Source: Kribbella sp. NBC_00382 (GTDB lineage: Bacteria > Actinomycetota > Actinomycetes > Propionibacteriales > Kribbellaceae). From it: a stretch of DNA of 64,000 nt. A model generated the notes under the pieces. That model was not told where the DNA came from and did not search any database. It was given only the letters and a program-made list of their open reading frames with translations. The translations under genes were made by a program, and so were the position numbers. This document shows, in pieces, positions 55,915 to 64,000 of the stretch. Within the stretch, counting starts at the first letter, position 1. Each line of letters opens with the position of its first letter. The stretch covers positions 3,224,001 to 3,288,000 of the forward strand of contig NZ_CP107954.1 of assembly GCF_036067295.1 (NCBI RefSeq), given 5' to 3'.

Positions 55915-56229
55915 ATGAGCGACTTCATCCAGGGTTTCACCGAGAACATCGCGCACCACGCCAACGTGACCGCGATGTACGGCCAGGACCTGACGTCCAA
56001 CGCCAGCCGGACGGCGGCGGAGATCGGCAGCCTGAACGGCTCGTGGCGCGGCCCTGGCTACAACGCGGCCTCGGCGGTCGGTGACAACTGGCAGAGCGGG
56101 GTGCGCCCGCACCACGAGCGGGTCCATAACCGGTCGACCAGCGTCGGCCAGATCGGCAGCCACTACGAGGGGCACATCGCCAACGACGTCCAGATGATGA
56201 ACGGCCTCAGCGGGCCGCTCACCGCCTGA
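55915..56229 (+). CDS. WXG100-family secreted protein (EsxA/B-like), first of a pair
   Basis: The product has 104 residues and a helix-turn-helix layout, with the turn SWRG (WXG motif) at residues about 43-46. No signal peptide, as expected for an ESX substrate. A GGGAG site precedes the ATG at 55915. It is followed after 26 bases by a second small protein; the pair probably forms the secreted heterodimer recognised by EccC. No YxxxD/E export motif is obvious in its C-terminus, so the motif may be carried differently. Confidence 0.9.
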   Translation: MSDFIQGFTENIAHHANVTAMYGQDLTSNASRTAAEIGSLNGSWRGPGYNAASAVGDNWQSGVRPHHERVHNRSTSVGQIGSHYEGHIANDVQMMNGLSGPLTA

Positions 56230-56255
56230 CTCGACCTCAGAAAGGAGCAAGGCCC

Positions 56256-56552
56256 ATGCCAGAGCTTTTCCAGCAGATCAGCGGTATGGCGGACTCCGCG
56301 TCCGTCATGGCCAACATCTCCAACGAGCGGCAGCTGGCCGCGCAGGACCACCTGCGGGCCAGCCAGGTGTTGCACAACGACGCCTGGATGGACAACGTCG
56401 GCGCGGATGCCGTCTCGCAGATCCACCAAGAGGTCACCGGCACCCTCGGTGCGGCTGACCATCAGCACCGGCAGTCGAACGCGTGGAACCAGTGCGGCGC
56501 TGACGCCAGCAGCACGCTCGCGACCTGCCAGGGCATCGCCAACGGGATGTGA
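56256..56552 (+). CDS. WXG100-like secreted protein, second of a pair
   Basis: The product has 98 residues with two helices, starting MPELFQQISGMADSASVM. The turn reads AWMDNVG, so the Trp is kept but the Gly two positions on is Asp: a variant of the WXG motif. A AAAGGAG site stands about 7 bases before the ATG. It has three short Cys/Gln-rich stretches near the C-terminus (NQCGADASSTLATCQG) with two cysteines. Likely obligate partner of the preceding WXG100 protein. Confidence 0.85.
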   Translation: MPELFQQISGMADSASVMANISNERQLAAQDHLRASQVLHNDAWMDNVGADAVSQIHQEVTGTLGAADHQHRQSNAWNQCGADASSTLATCQGIANGM

Positions 56553-56582
56553 ACTCCGGCTGACGAACCCAACAGGTGACAG

Positions 56583-56612
56583 AACCCCGGATCGGCCAAC
56601 CGGTCCGGGGTT
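56583..56612. terminator. Bidirectional terminator between the esx pair and mycP
   Basis: AACCCCGGA (56583-56591) and TCCGGGGTT (56604-56612) are perfect 9-bp arms. Inner CGG/CCG pairing extends the stem to about 13 bp with a CCAA tetraloop. It sits between the convergent second esx gene and the mycosin gene stop at 56625. Confidence 0.8.
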
Positions 56613-56624
56613 CGGTTCGTGTGG

Positions 56625-57917
56625 TCAGTCCACCTGGGCGAACAGACGTTCCGGGGGCAACTCCGCCGGACTCGCCTCGTGATGCCGGTGGATCAGCGAC
56701 CTGCCGGCCTGCCAGCGGCGCCGGTGGCCGCCAACCAGCAGCGTCGTGAACAAGATGATGAGTGCTGTACCGCCGACAGCCAGGCCGGTCATCCAGCGCG
56801 CGTCGAGCCCTGCCGCGCGCCACCAGGCGCCGTGGTCGAGCAACTGCTGATCGACAGGCGCGGCCTGCATCGCGGGCAGTTTTCTGGCCGCGGCCCCGAT
56901 CATTCCTTCGGTGACGGCACGGTAGGGGTCGACGATTCCCGCCCCGTACTCCGCGCTGCCGGCGCCGCCCCGGGCCGGTGTCGCCGTGGCCTGCAGTCGC
57001 TGGATCACTTGTGCAGCAGTCATTTTCGGGTATGCCGCCCGTACCAGCGCAGCGCTGCCGGCCACGAAGGGTGCGGCGAAACTGGTGCCATCGGAGTAGG
57101 CGTGCCCGGTCCGCCGGGTGGTGGTGAGGACGCCTGCGCCGGGAGCGACCAGATCGACGTACGGGCCGAGCTGTGAAGCGCCGAGCCGTTTGCCGGCGAT
57201 GTCGATCGCGCCGACGCCGAGGACTCCGGGGTACTGGGCGGGGTACGACGGCAGGATGCCGCTGGTGTTGGTCTGCTGGTTGCCGGCGGCAGCGACGACC
57301 ACCACGTCCTTGGCGACCGCGTAGGCGATCGCGGCTCGTACCGGCGCCTGGTCCTGGTTGCCGGACATCGACAGATTGATCACCCGGGCACCCGAGTCCA
57401 CGGCGAAACGGATGCCTTTGGCAAGGATCTGCGGAGGGATGACCTCGGTCTGCCCGTTGTCGCTGGTCTCTCGCTCGCTCACCCGAACCGGCAGGATCCG
57501 GGCTCCCGGCGCGATGCCCTGGAAGCCGATGCCGGTCGCGCGGTCGGCCGCGATGATTCCGGCCACGCCGGTACCGTGCGAGACGCAGTCGTAGTTGCCC
57601 GGCAGGGTGCCGACCAGGTAGAAGTCGCGGCCGCGCAGGACCTTGCCCGGTCGTCGCAGCTGCGGCTGGTCGGCGTCGACCCCGGAGTCGACCACGGCGA
57701 CGGTGACCCCGGCGCCGGTGCTGAACGGCCAGGCCCGCTGGGGTTTCAGGAGTTCCTGGGCCCAGGGCAACGATCGCTCGACCGGCCGGCCGGGGTCCGG
57801 ATTCGTACAGGCTCCCTTCGGCGGTGCGGCCGAGGCGGTGGTCGCCGACGGTCCCAGGGCGAGCGCGACGGCCGACATCAACAGGGCCGGGGTACGCCAT
57901 CTCGACAGGTCTCTCAC
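56625..57917 (-). CDS. mycP: Type VII secretion-associated serine protease mycosin (MycP)
   Basis: The product has 430 residues from the GTG at 57917, with a signal peptide (about 1-31), a subtilisin domain and one C-terminal membrane helix (about 383-402) followed by a basic tail. The catalytic triad is Asp77 (VVDSGVD), His114 (SHGTGVAG) and Ser279 (DGTSFAAPF), with oxyanion Asn213 (AAAGN). Mycosins cap the periplasmic ring of the ESX complex and process some substrates. No strong ribosome site is seen, so a downstream start is possible. Convergent with the esx pair and divergent from the YbaB-like gene. Confidence 0.94.
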   Translation of the reverse strand: MRDLSRWRTPALLMSAVALALGPSATTASAAPPKGACTNPDPGRPVERSLPWAQELLKPQRAWPFSTGAGVTVAVVDSGVDADQPQLRRPGKVLRGRDFYLVGTLPGNYDCVSHGTGVAGIIAADRATGIGFQGIAPGARILPVRVSERETSDNGQTEVIPPQILAKGIRFAVDSGARVINLSMSGNQDQAPVRAAIAYAVAKDVVVVAAAGNQQTNTSGILPSYPAQYPGVLGVGAIDIAGKRLGASQLGPYVDLVAPGAGVLTTTRRTGHAYSDGTSFAAPFVAGSAALVRAAYPKMTAAQVIQRLQATATPARGGAGSAEYGAGIVDPYRAVTEGMIGAAARKLPAMQAAPVDQQLLDHGAWWRAAGLDARWMTGLAVGGTALIILFTTLLVGGHRRRWQAGRSLIHRHHEASPAELPPERLFAQVD

Positions 57918-58038
57918 GCTTTCGAGCGTCGTCGATCCTGACCGTCCTCCGAGGGGTATGGCCGGAAGCGGTCAGCGTGGTCCGGGGGCTGTGCCCCGCG
58001 GGGATAGTGGCGACAGTTCAGCGATCGAGGAGGCGACC

Positions 58039-58428
58039 ATGGACCCCCGCAACGTTCGGCCCGGTACGGCGTACTCGCTGGAGGGGCAGCTCGAGCAGGC
58101 CGACCGCGAGGTACGCCGGTTCCGTTCGCTGAGCGAGGACACGACCGGCTCGGCGCAGTCGCCGGACGGGCTGATCGAGGCGACCGTCGGGATGTACGGC
58201 GACGTCCGCGAGCTCGTCATCGATCCCCGGGTCTATCGCAACCCGGACGCCGAGGCGCTCGCCGGCCAGATCCGCGACGTGATCAACGAGGCCGGCCAGG
58301 ACGCGCAGCAGACCGCGGCCGGCCAGCTCCCGGCGTTGTTCCCCGGTGGTACGGACGATCCGGGCGGGCTCGCCTTCGAGCCGTTCCTGGCCGCAATCAC
58401 CGAGGCACGGAAGGCGGGCCGGTCATGA
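58039..58428 (+). CDS. YbaB/EbfC-like protein, ESX-associated
   Basis: The product has 129 residues with a GAGGAGG site before the ATG at 58039. It has a long N-terminal helix (YSLEGQLEQADREVRRFRSL) and strands SPDGLIEATVGMYGDVRELVID, the pattern of the YbaB/EbfC fold. In ESX loci such proteins are probably cytosolic accessory factors rather than nucleoid proteins. The stop overlaps the next ATG (ATGA), so it is the first of three tightly coupled genes that end in the giant effector. A role as chaperone or adaptor is inference. Confidence 0.78.
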   Translation: MDPRNVRPGTAYSLEGQLEQADREVRRFRSLSEDTTGSAQSPDGLIEATVGMYGDVRELVIDPRVYRNPDAEALAGQIRDVINEAGQDAQQTAAGQLPALFPGGTDDPGGLAFEPFLAAITEARKAGRS

Positions 58429-58772
58429 ACCACGGACCGATCAACTTCGGCGGCGTCGGCGACATCGACATGTTCCCGGACGAAACCGGCGCGCAGATGC
58501 GCCGGCTGTTCGACGCGGGCAAGATCTTCGGGGACGCCCTGCCCGCTGGGAACGCGGCGATCGACAAGGGGGAGCAGGAGGCCAATACCGGCTTCGACAC
58601 CTTGTCGGTCGACTTCCGGGCCAACTACAAGGCCTATGAGACCGAGCTCGACAAGCTGTCGCCGACCATCCAGCCGATGGTGGAGCACCTGGGTTCCTCG
58701 GGCGCCACGATCGTCGGGGAGTACATCCAGCACGCCGAGGCCGACGCCGCGCGGATGCGATCGCTGGAGTGA
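58425..58772 (+). CDS. Small helical EspC/WXG-like protein
   Basis: The product has 115 residues, starting MNHGPINFGGVGDIDMFPDE, then two helices (GAQMRRLFDAGKIFGDAL and NYKAYETELDKLSPTIQPMV). Size and helical hairpin match small ESX export partners. ATG and stop are shared with both neighbours (ATGA before, GTGA after). Probably forms a complex with the N-terminal helical head of the giant downstream protein. No enzymatic motif. Confidence 0.72.
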   Translation: MNHGPINFGGVGDIDMFPDETGAQMRRLFDAGKIFGDALPAGNAAIDKGEQEANTGFDTLSVDFRANYKAYETELDKLSPTIQPMVEHLGSSGATIVGEYIQHAEADAARMRSLE

Positions 58773-61700
58773 GCATTCCGGAGCCGGACACGCCGTTGTG
58801 GCTGGCGTTCCGGCAGTACTGGGACGAGAACATCTGGAACCCGGTCGACTCGGCCGTCGTCTGGCAGATGGGCGTGGGGTGGCAGAACCTCGGCAAGGAG
58901 CTGGGCCGGGCACTCGACCAGGCGGAGAACGCGAACCAGTCGCTGCCGGCGGTCTGGCGGGACACGACCGGCGCGGTCTTCAACCGGAACACCGCGCAGA
59001 CCCTCGCCGATCTCCGCACCGCGATCAAGGTCTACGAGGAGATGGCCGAGCTGTGCTTCACGTTCTCCCGGGAGACGGCGAACGTGCGGAACGCGATCAT
59101 CTCGGAGCTGATCCTCAACGCGGCCTTCTTCGCCGCGACGTTGCTGATGCCGGCCGCCGTGGCGGCCTTCTGGCAGATCCGGATCTTCGCGGGGATGGCG
59201 ACCAGGCTGTCTGGGGTGATCCGGGCCGCCGCTGCGGCGGTGTCCCGGCCGGTGGTGGCGACCGTTCCGCAGGGCCTGCTGCGGGCGGCGGGGTTCGTCG
59301 GCAAACAGGTCGGTGAGGTGCTCAAGGAGGCGGCCGACGAGGTCGCGGCCGGCCTGATCCAGGACGGGCTCAACAACCTCCAGGGATACCAGAGCGGAAT
59401 CGACATCGACCAGATGAAGGTCAACGCCATTGCCGGTGGCGGTGGATACGGCGTGGGCCGCATCCTCAGCCCGGTCGGCCGGCTCGGATCGGCGCCCGCG
59501 AACCGGCTGGCGGACGCGCTGCGGCTGGGCGAGCGCAGCCGGGGCAGGCAGTTCCTCAACGAGTTCGGGCACGGGTACGTCGTGAACGGACTCAGTTCGC
59601 CGATCGTCGGTACGGTCGCGGACGACATCGTGCACGGCAAGGAGCTGACCTGGGGCCAGCTCGGCAGCGCCATCGTCAACCAAGCGCCGATGGCCGGCGC
59701 GTTGGCGGGCGGACGGATCGCGGCGGTTCATGGCGGAGGTGCTCTCGGGCACGCCGCCTCCGTCAAGATCCAGAGCTGGGGCGGTAACCCACTGCCGTCG
59801 TCGACGCCTGCTGCTGCCGTCGGTCCCGGAAACCCACCGCCACCGTCGACAGCGAGCCCGGACACCGGCCAGAACGCCCACCCGCCGACGAGCCAGCCCG
59901 GCAACCAACCAGACTCCGGCGGCCAGGCGGCGCAGAACAACCAGGGCACTCAGCAAGGCGCGACCCCGCACGACTCACCGGCGCAGGACGTCACCGGTAA
60001 TGATCAACAAAGTCTGGCCGGCGCGGAAGGACTGGGCCGACCGCCGGTCGGAACCGCTGGTGCTCCCTCGGGCCACCAACAAGTCCAGGCGGGCGAGGCC
60101 ACGCACCCGAACCAGTCCGGCAACCAGACCGACACCGCGACCCCGACCACCACGACAACTCCGGCCGCCACACCTAGTACCAGCGCCCCCGCCCCGACAT
60201 CGAGCACACCAGCCCCGGCTGCGACGACTACCAGCACAGCTGCCCCGACCACGACCAGCAGCACCCCCGCCACCACGGGTAGTCCCACCGCTGCCAACAC
60301 GACGAGTACTGCTGCGGCCAACACGACGGGTACCGCCGCGGCCAACACGACAACTGCGGCCGCTGCCAACACGACCAGCGCCCCCTCCTCCAACACGACT
60401 AGCACTGCCGCTGCGAACACGAGCAGCACCGCCGCTGCCAACACGTCGACCACCGGCGGCAGTACGCAGACGGCCAACAGTTCGACGACCTCCAGCCAGC
60501 AGCCGACGTCGCGAAGCTCCGCTCACACCGATCAGACGGCGTCAGTCGAGGACCCCACCGACACTGCCGAGCAGCCGACCGAACCGGCACCTCCGGCCGA
60601 CACCGCCGAGCCCGATTCGTCAACAAAAACAGGCGAAGCCACCGACCCTACCGCAGCCGAACCAGCCGCAGCCCTGGCGGCACCAGCTGCCACAGCAGCA
60701 GCGGCACCCGATCCCACCGACACCACACCCGCGCCACGCACACCAACTCCCCAACACACCCGCACCAGCTCTGGTACCCGATCCAACAACAGCTCGACTA
60801 CCGGTACCAGCACAGGCTCCGGCACCGACAGCACCGACAGCACCGACAGCACCGACAGCACCGACAGCACCGAGCGGGCCGACGAGGCTCCGCCGGCGGA
60901 GCAGGCTGGGACGGATGGACCGCAGGGGCCGGTGGAGCCGCCGGCGGTGGAAGGTTCTGAGCCGGGGGCGGAAGGGAACCCGTGGTTCGACTCGTCCGTT
61001 GAGTTCGGGCCGGCCGAGACGGATGCGCCCGGGACCTTCGACGCGTCTCTGGTTCTGGAGCACGGTCCCAACAGGGGCGTTCTGGCGGTCGGCACGGATG
61101 GGCGCGTTCGCCGGATCACAGCCCGTCTCCGGGCGGACTTCAAGAAGGGCCGCAACAACGCCGGCCGACGCAATCGCAAGGCCACCACCACGGCGTACGG
61201 CATCGAGGGTGACAGCGCCGGGCACTATCTCGCCAAGCGGTTCTTCGACAACGACGATCTCCGCAACCTGTTCGCGCAGGAGGAGACGTTCAACAATGTC
61301 GCGTACGAGAATCTGGAGGAGGAGTGGGGGCGGTGGATCGCCCAGGGCTATGAGGTGGAGGTCGAGATCCTCCCCGGTCCCGGCAAGTTGCGCCCCGACT
61401 GGATCACCGTCAACTTCAGAGTGATTGACACCAGCGTCACCGGCGAGGAGCGGGTCGTCCTGGCGAACGCCCGGACCTTCGACAACGCTGCCGGGCAGTC
61501 GTACCACGGAGCTCACGTGGCCGGGACGCTCCATGCCCTGGAGGAGGCCGGCACCACCCGCATCGGCAACAACGAGGTCACCCGGGTGGTCGGTGACGAC
61601 GGTGTCGTGGACGTGGTCATCACCACCTTGCGCCAGGACGGCCCGCGGATCAACGGTGAGATGGCCGCCGTCGGCCGCGCCTGGGCAAAACGCAACGGCG

Positions 61701-64000
61701 CCCCAGTGGATGCCGACGGCAACGTTTTCGGCCACCGCCTACTCGGCCCAGGTGGCGTCGCCCTGATGGTGCCACCCGATGTAATCGTCGACCCCGCCGG
61801 CTTCGCCCGCCTCGAACAGGAGTGGCTCGCCCAACTCAAAGCCGGCAACGAGGTAACCATCACCGCCCGCCGCGTACCCACCCCCGGCCAAACCCTCGAC
61901 ACCCTCCACCTCTCCATCACCACCACCCCCCACTCCGACCCCAGCGCCCCCGCCCCCAACACCCCCCACCCCCAAGACCCCACCCCCCAACCTCCAACCC
62001 CCACACCCCGCCCGAACCCCTCCTCGTCGACCCACCAGAACCCCACGTCGCCGACCGAACCGGCTCCATCGCCCGCGGCAGACCAGGAGCCGACTCCGCC
62101 GACCGAACCGGCTCCATCGCCCACGACCGACCAGGAGCCGGCGGCGGAGTATGGGTGGTTTGACGGTGGGGGGCCGGTGGTTCGGGAGGGGGGTTACGTC
62201 GGTGGGGAGGAGCTGGCGTGGACGCAGTGGTACTCCAGTGGTGATCCGGCCAGCGACGATCCGGCGATGCGGCCGGGACAGAACCCGGATCTGCAGCTCG
62301 GGCCGAACTGGGTTCGGTGGGTTTATGAGAATCTGACCGGCCTGCCGCGGGGCGCCGAGGCGATTCTGCATGCCGACTTCGGTGAGGGCGCGAGGAACCA
62401 CGACGACGTACAAGCCCGACGGACGGCACGCGAGCGAGGCGACACCGGCGACCACGGGGGTCATGCGATCGCCTGGCGGTTCTTCCAGCGCGTGATCGGG
62501 ATGATGAATCACTTCCCGCAGGCCGGATCGTTCAACACCGGCGCGTTCTCCGGCCTGGAGAACGAGATCGGCGACTGGATCGACGCCGGTTGGCGGGTCG
62601 ACCTGCGGATCATCTTCCCGCCGTACACCGATGCCGCCCACCCAGAACGTCCGGCCTCGGTCACCGTCGTCTACACCGTCAGCGACCCCTCCAACACCGA
62701 CATCGTCGTATGGGCCGCCGGCCGCACCTGGCAGAACATCGCCGAACCGCACGCCGCCGAGCTCCCCGGCCCCGGCCTGCCCAAGAACCCGCTGCCACCC
62801 GGCCGCCCCAGCGGATCCCAGAAGCGGACCAGTTCGCAGTACCAGCGATTCCCGCTGCAGCGGATCCAGGACTTCGCCCCCGACCGCTCGAACCTCTTCG
62901 AACCACCCACCGACGACACCCCACCCACCGACGACACCCCACCCACCGACCACACCCCACCCACCGACCACACCCCGCCCACCGACGACACCCCGCCGAC
63001 CGACGACACCCCGCCCACCGACCCACCCAGTCCTCCGGCCCTGACTCCCCATCCGGGTCCGCGGCCGACCAGCCCGGTACTTCCGCCAGCCGGCCGAACG
63101 GTCGACGACAGCGACGGTTCGCAAAACCCTGCCCCGGACCGGGTGGAGATCGACGGCGGTACTGACGGGCGCATCGTCCGACGCTGGGGTGGGAATCAGG
63201 TCGAGGTGCGGCCGGACGGTACGACAGTCGCCGAGCTCACCGAAGTACACCGTGCACCGGATGGCTCGCACTTGGGGAAGCTCGCGCAGAGCCTCCGGCG
63301 GATCCTGATGCCCGACGGTTCATTGCCCGGATGGGCCTTATTCGCTGATGCGTCGACGGCAGCGATCTTTCCTGCAGGCGTACCTGTCCCATGGCTCGCA
63401 GTCGGGCAGCTGGAGGCGCGGCTGGTCGACCTGATCCAGAGCGGCCACCAGATCCGGATCACCTTCGCGGGCAACCCGGCCACAACGTTGCTTGAGGCAA
63501 GCATCGAGGTCGCCGACAGCGTCACCGGTGAGTCCGCGACCTACCGCCAGGCACCGATCTCCGAGCTGGCGGACCGAGTCCGCCCGCACGTCGCCCGGAC
63601 CGCCGAGGTCCAGCGCCCGAGCCGCCCGGCCACCGGCAATCGAGTGACCCGACCGGCGGGACCACCCGAGGTAGGGCCGTCGACAGCGGCGGACCTGACC
63701 CCCGAGGACGCCTCCGCCGACCCGACCGCACCGCAGGACCCGACCGACCCCGACGGCCCGACCGATCCGACTGACCCGATCGACCCGACTGACCCGACTG
63801 ACCCGACTGACCCGACCGGCTCGACCGGCGCGACCGAGCTGCCCCGCCCGACCGGCCCGACTGATCCGACCGGCTCGACCGGCTCGACTGATCCGACCGC
63901 CTCGACCGCCTCGACCGCCTCGACCGGCTCGACTGATCCGACCGCCTCGACCGGCTCGACTGATCCGACCGGCTCGACCGGTCCGACTGATCCGACCGGC
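58769..64000 (+). CDS. Giant putative type VII effector with tandem Endonuclease_NS_2-like domains (C-terminus outside the window)
   Basis: At least 1744 residues; the frame is open to base 64000. It starts with a GTG overlapping the previous stop. Residues about 1-230 are a WXG/CpnT-like helical head (PLWLAFRQYWDENIWNPVD, VWQMGVGWQNLGKEL). A Thr/Ala/Ser/Pro linker (about 335-740) follows. Four globular units then resemble the PF13930 nuclease fold: 1 at about 755-910 (GDSAGHYLAKRF, His819; Asn842 in ETFNN; ENLEEEWGRWIAQG); 2 at about 925-1055 (FGHRLLGPGG, His989, but Asn position is Phe); 3 at about 1180-1340 (GDHGGHAIAWRF, His1232; Asn1256; LENEIGDWIDAG); 4 at about 1450-1600 (degenerate, GQLEARLVDLIQSG). 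A Pro/Thr/Asp repeat tail follows. Functional nuclease activity is predicted, not proven. Any cognate immunity gene must lie beyond the window. Confidence 0.82.
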   Translation, partial: MSIPEPDTPLWLAFRQYWDENIWNPVDSAVVWQMGVGWQNLGKELGRALDQAENANQSLPAVWRDTTGAVFNRNTAQTLADLRTAIKVYEEMAELCFTFSRETANVRNAIISELILNAAFFAATLLMPAAVAAFWQIRIFAGMATRLSGVIRAAAAAVSRPVVATVPQGLLRAAGFVGKQVGEVLKEAADEVAAGLIQDGLNNLQGYQSGIDIDQMKVNAIAGGGGYGVGRILSPVGRLGSAPANRLADALRLGERSRGRQFLNEFGHGYVVNGLSSPIVGTVADDIVHGKELTWGQLGSAIVNQAPMAGALAGGRIAAVHGGGALGHAASVKIQSWGGNPLPSSTPAAAVGPGNPPPPSTASPDTGQNAHPPTSQPGNQPDSGGQAAQNNQGTQQGATPHDSPAQDVTGNDQQSLAGAEGLGRPPVGTAGAPSGHQQVQAGEATHPNQSGNQTDTATPTTTTTPAATPSTSAPAPTSSTPAPAATTTSTAAPTTTSSTPATTGSPTAANTTSTAAANTTGTAAANTTTAAAANTTSAPSSNTTSTAAANTSSTAAANTSTTGGSTQTANSSTTSSQQPTSRSSAHTDQTASVEDPTDTAEQPTEPAPPADTAEPDSSTKTGEATDPTAAEPAAALAAPAATAAAAPDPTDTTPAPRTPTPQHTRTSSGTRSNNSSTTGTSTGSGTDSTDSTDSTDSTDSTERADEAPPAEQAGTDGPQGPVEPPAVEGSEPGAEGNPWFDSSVEFGPAETDAPGTFDASLVLEHGPNRGVLAVGTDGRVRRITARLRADFKKGRNNAGRRNRKATTTAYGIEGDSAGHYLAKRFFDNDDLRNLFAQEETFNNVAYENLEEEWGRWIAQGYEVEVEILPGPGKLRPDWITVNFRVIDTSVTGEERVVLANARTFDNAAGQSYHGAHVAGTLHALEEAGTTRIGNNEVTRVVGDDGVVDVVITTLRQDGPRINGEMAAVGRAWAKRNGAPVDADGNVFGHRLLGPGGVALMVPPDVIVDPAGFARLEQEWLAQLKAGNEVTITARRVPTPGQTLDTLHLSITTTPHSDPSAPAPNTPHPQDPTPQPPTPTPRPNPSSSTHQNPTSPTEPAPSPAADQEPTPPTEPAPSPTTDQEPAAEYGWFDGGGPVVREGGYVGGEELAWTQWYSSGDPASDDPAMRPGQNPDLQLGPNWVRWVYENLTGLPRGAEAILHADFGEGARNHDDVQARRTARERGDTGDHGGHAIAWRFFQRVIGMMNHFPQAGSFNTGAFSGLENEIGDWIDAGWRVDLRIIFPPYTDAAHPERPASVTVVYTVSDPSNTDIVVWAAGRTWQNIAEPHAAELPGPGLPKNPLPPGRPSGSQKRTSSQYQRFPLQRIQDFAPDRSNLFEPPTDDTPPTDDTPPTDHTPPTDHTPPTDDTPPTDDTPPTDPPSPPALTPHPGPRPTSPVLPPAGRTVDDSDGSQNPAPDRVEIDGGTDGRIVRRWGGNQVEVRPDGTTVAELTEVHRAPDGSHLGKLAQSLRRILMPDGSLPGWALFADASTAAIFPAGVPVPWLAVGQLEARLVDLIQSGHQIRITFAGNPATTLLEASIEVADSVTGESATYRQAPISELADRVRPHVARTAEVQRPSRPATGNRVTRPAGPPEVGPSTAADLTPEDASADPTAPQDPTDPDGPTDPTDPIDPTDPTDPTDPTGSTGATELPRPTGPTDPTGSTGSTDPTASTASTASTGSTDPTASTGSTDPTGSTGPTDPTG
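60824..60868 (+). repeat. In-frame 9-base repeat (Thr-Asp-Ser) in effector linker
   Basis: Five exact copies of ACCGACAGC lie in a row, coding TDS five times. The length is a multiple of three, so copy-number change would alter linker length without frameshift. Confidence 0.8.
62903..63010 (+). repeat. In-frame 18-base repeat (Pro-Pro-Thr-Asp-Asp/His-Thr)
   Basis: Six units of 18 bases code PPTDDT or PPTDHT. They link the third and fourth nuclease-like domains of the giant effector. Slippage would change linker length only. Confidence 0.8.
63737..64000 (+). repeat. Pro-Thr-Asp and Ser-Thr-Gly repeat tract at the window end
   Basis: The coding strand carries many 9-base-type repeats giving PTD, then STG and STA triplets. 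It continues past the window, so the full tail length and C-terminus of the effector are unknown. Confidence 0.75.

Noticed and set aside
59730..61424. 564-codon frame inside the giant effector gene in another frame
   Set aside because: It is Pro/Arg/Thr-rich and lies over the low-complexity linker. The chosen frame is continuous before and after it and carries the nuclease-like motifs.
62903..63010. Possible CRISPR-like or satellite array
   Set aside because: Units are 18 bases without spacers, and are in frame within a coding sequence (PPTDDT repeats).

Overview
The window is high-GC DNA (coding regions have strongly G/C-biased third codon positions, GTG starts are common, and stop/start overlaps of the ATGA or GTGA type are frequent). 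Gene content fits an actinomycete of the Nocardioidales/Kribbella kind: a SARP regulator, a GAF-ANTAR protein, glgX-treY-treZ, an F420/flavin-type LLM oxidoreductase and a complete actinobacterial type VII (ESX) secretion locus. The genus is an inference from gene types, not from a database match. I see no rRNA, tRNA, CRISPR array, IS element or phage gene, and no gene-free stretch longer than 300 bases.

1-9.2 kb holds housekeeping and accessory genes. A VIT/von Willebrand A protein (cut by the window start) is translationally coupled to a MerR regulator with an obvious operator. Next come an exported flavin amine oxidase coupled to an exported RidA-like protein, a secreted trypsin-like protease and a DUF4386-like membrane protein divergent from its TetR regulator. 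A GAF-ANTAR protein and an LLM oxidoreductase follow.

9.2-27.2 kb is mostly alpha-glucan and trehalose metabolism: a TreS-like GH13 enzyme, then glgX-treY-treZ. A 9-kb RHS/YD polymorphic toxin gene interrupts it, with an intein-like Hint domain and a C-terminal toxin tip. The toxin overlaps a small gene that is probably its immunity gene.

27.4-64 kb is one large type VII secretion island. A four-gene coupled operon (SARP, EccE, LuxR-like regulator, EccA-like AAA ATPase with a beta-helix domain) faces a two-component system. It is followed by a cassette of fn3 protein, MoxR, fn3 paralogue, DUF58 and a transglutaminase-fold membrane protein whose catalytic Cys and His are both replaced. Then come a membrane pseudokinase, two small paralogues, EccD, EccB, a PPE-like low-complexity substrate with a small partner, EccC (three ATPase domains), a WXG100-type pair, mycosin and three coupled effector genes.

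The last gene runs off the window. It encodes a giant putative effector (at least 1744 residues) with a WXG-like helical head, Thr/Pro/Asp-rich linkers and up to four tandem Endonuclease_NS_2-like nuclease domains, of which two keep the His and Asn expected in the active site. This protein, the dead-enzyme components of the island, and two copies of a nested intergenic palindrome (about 2.5 kb and 49.5 kb) are the most novel things here.
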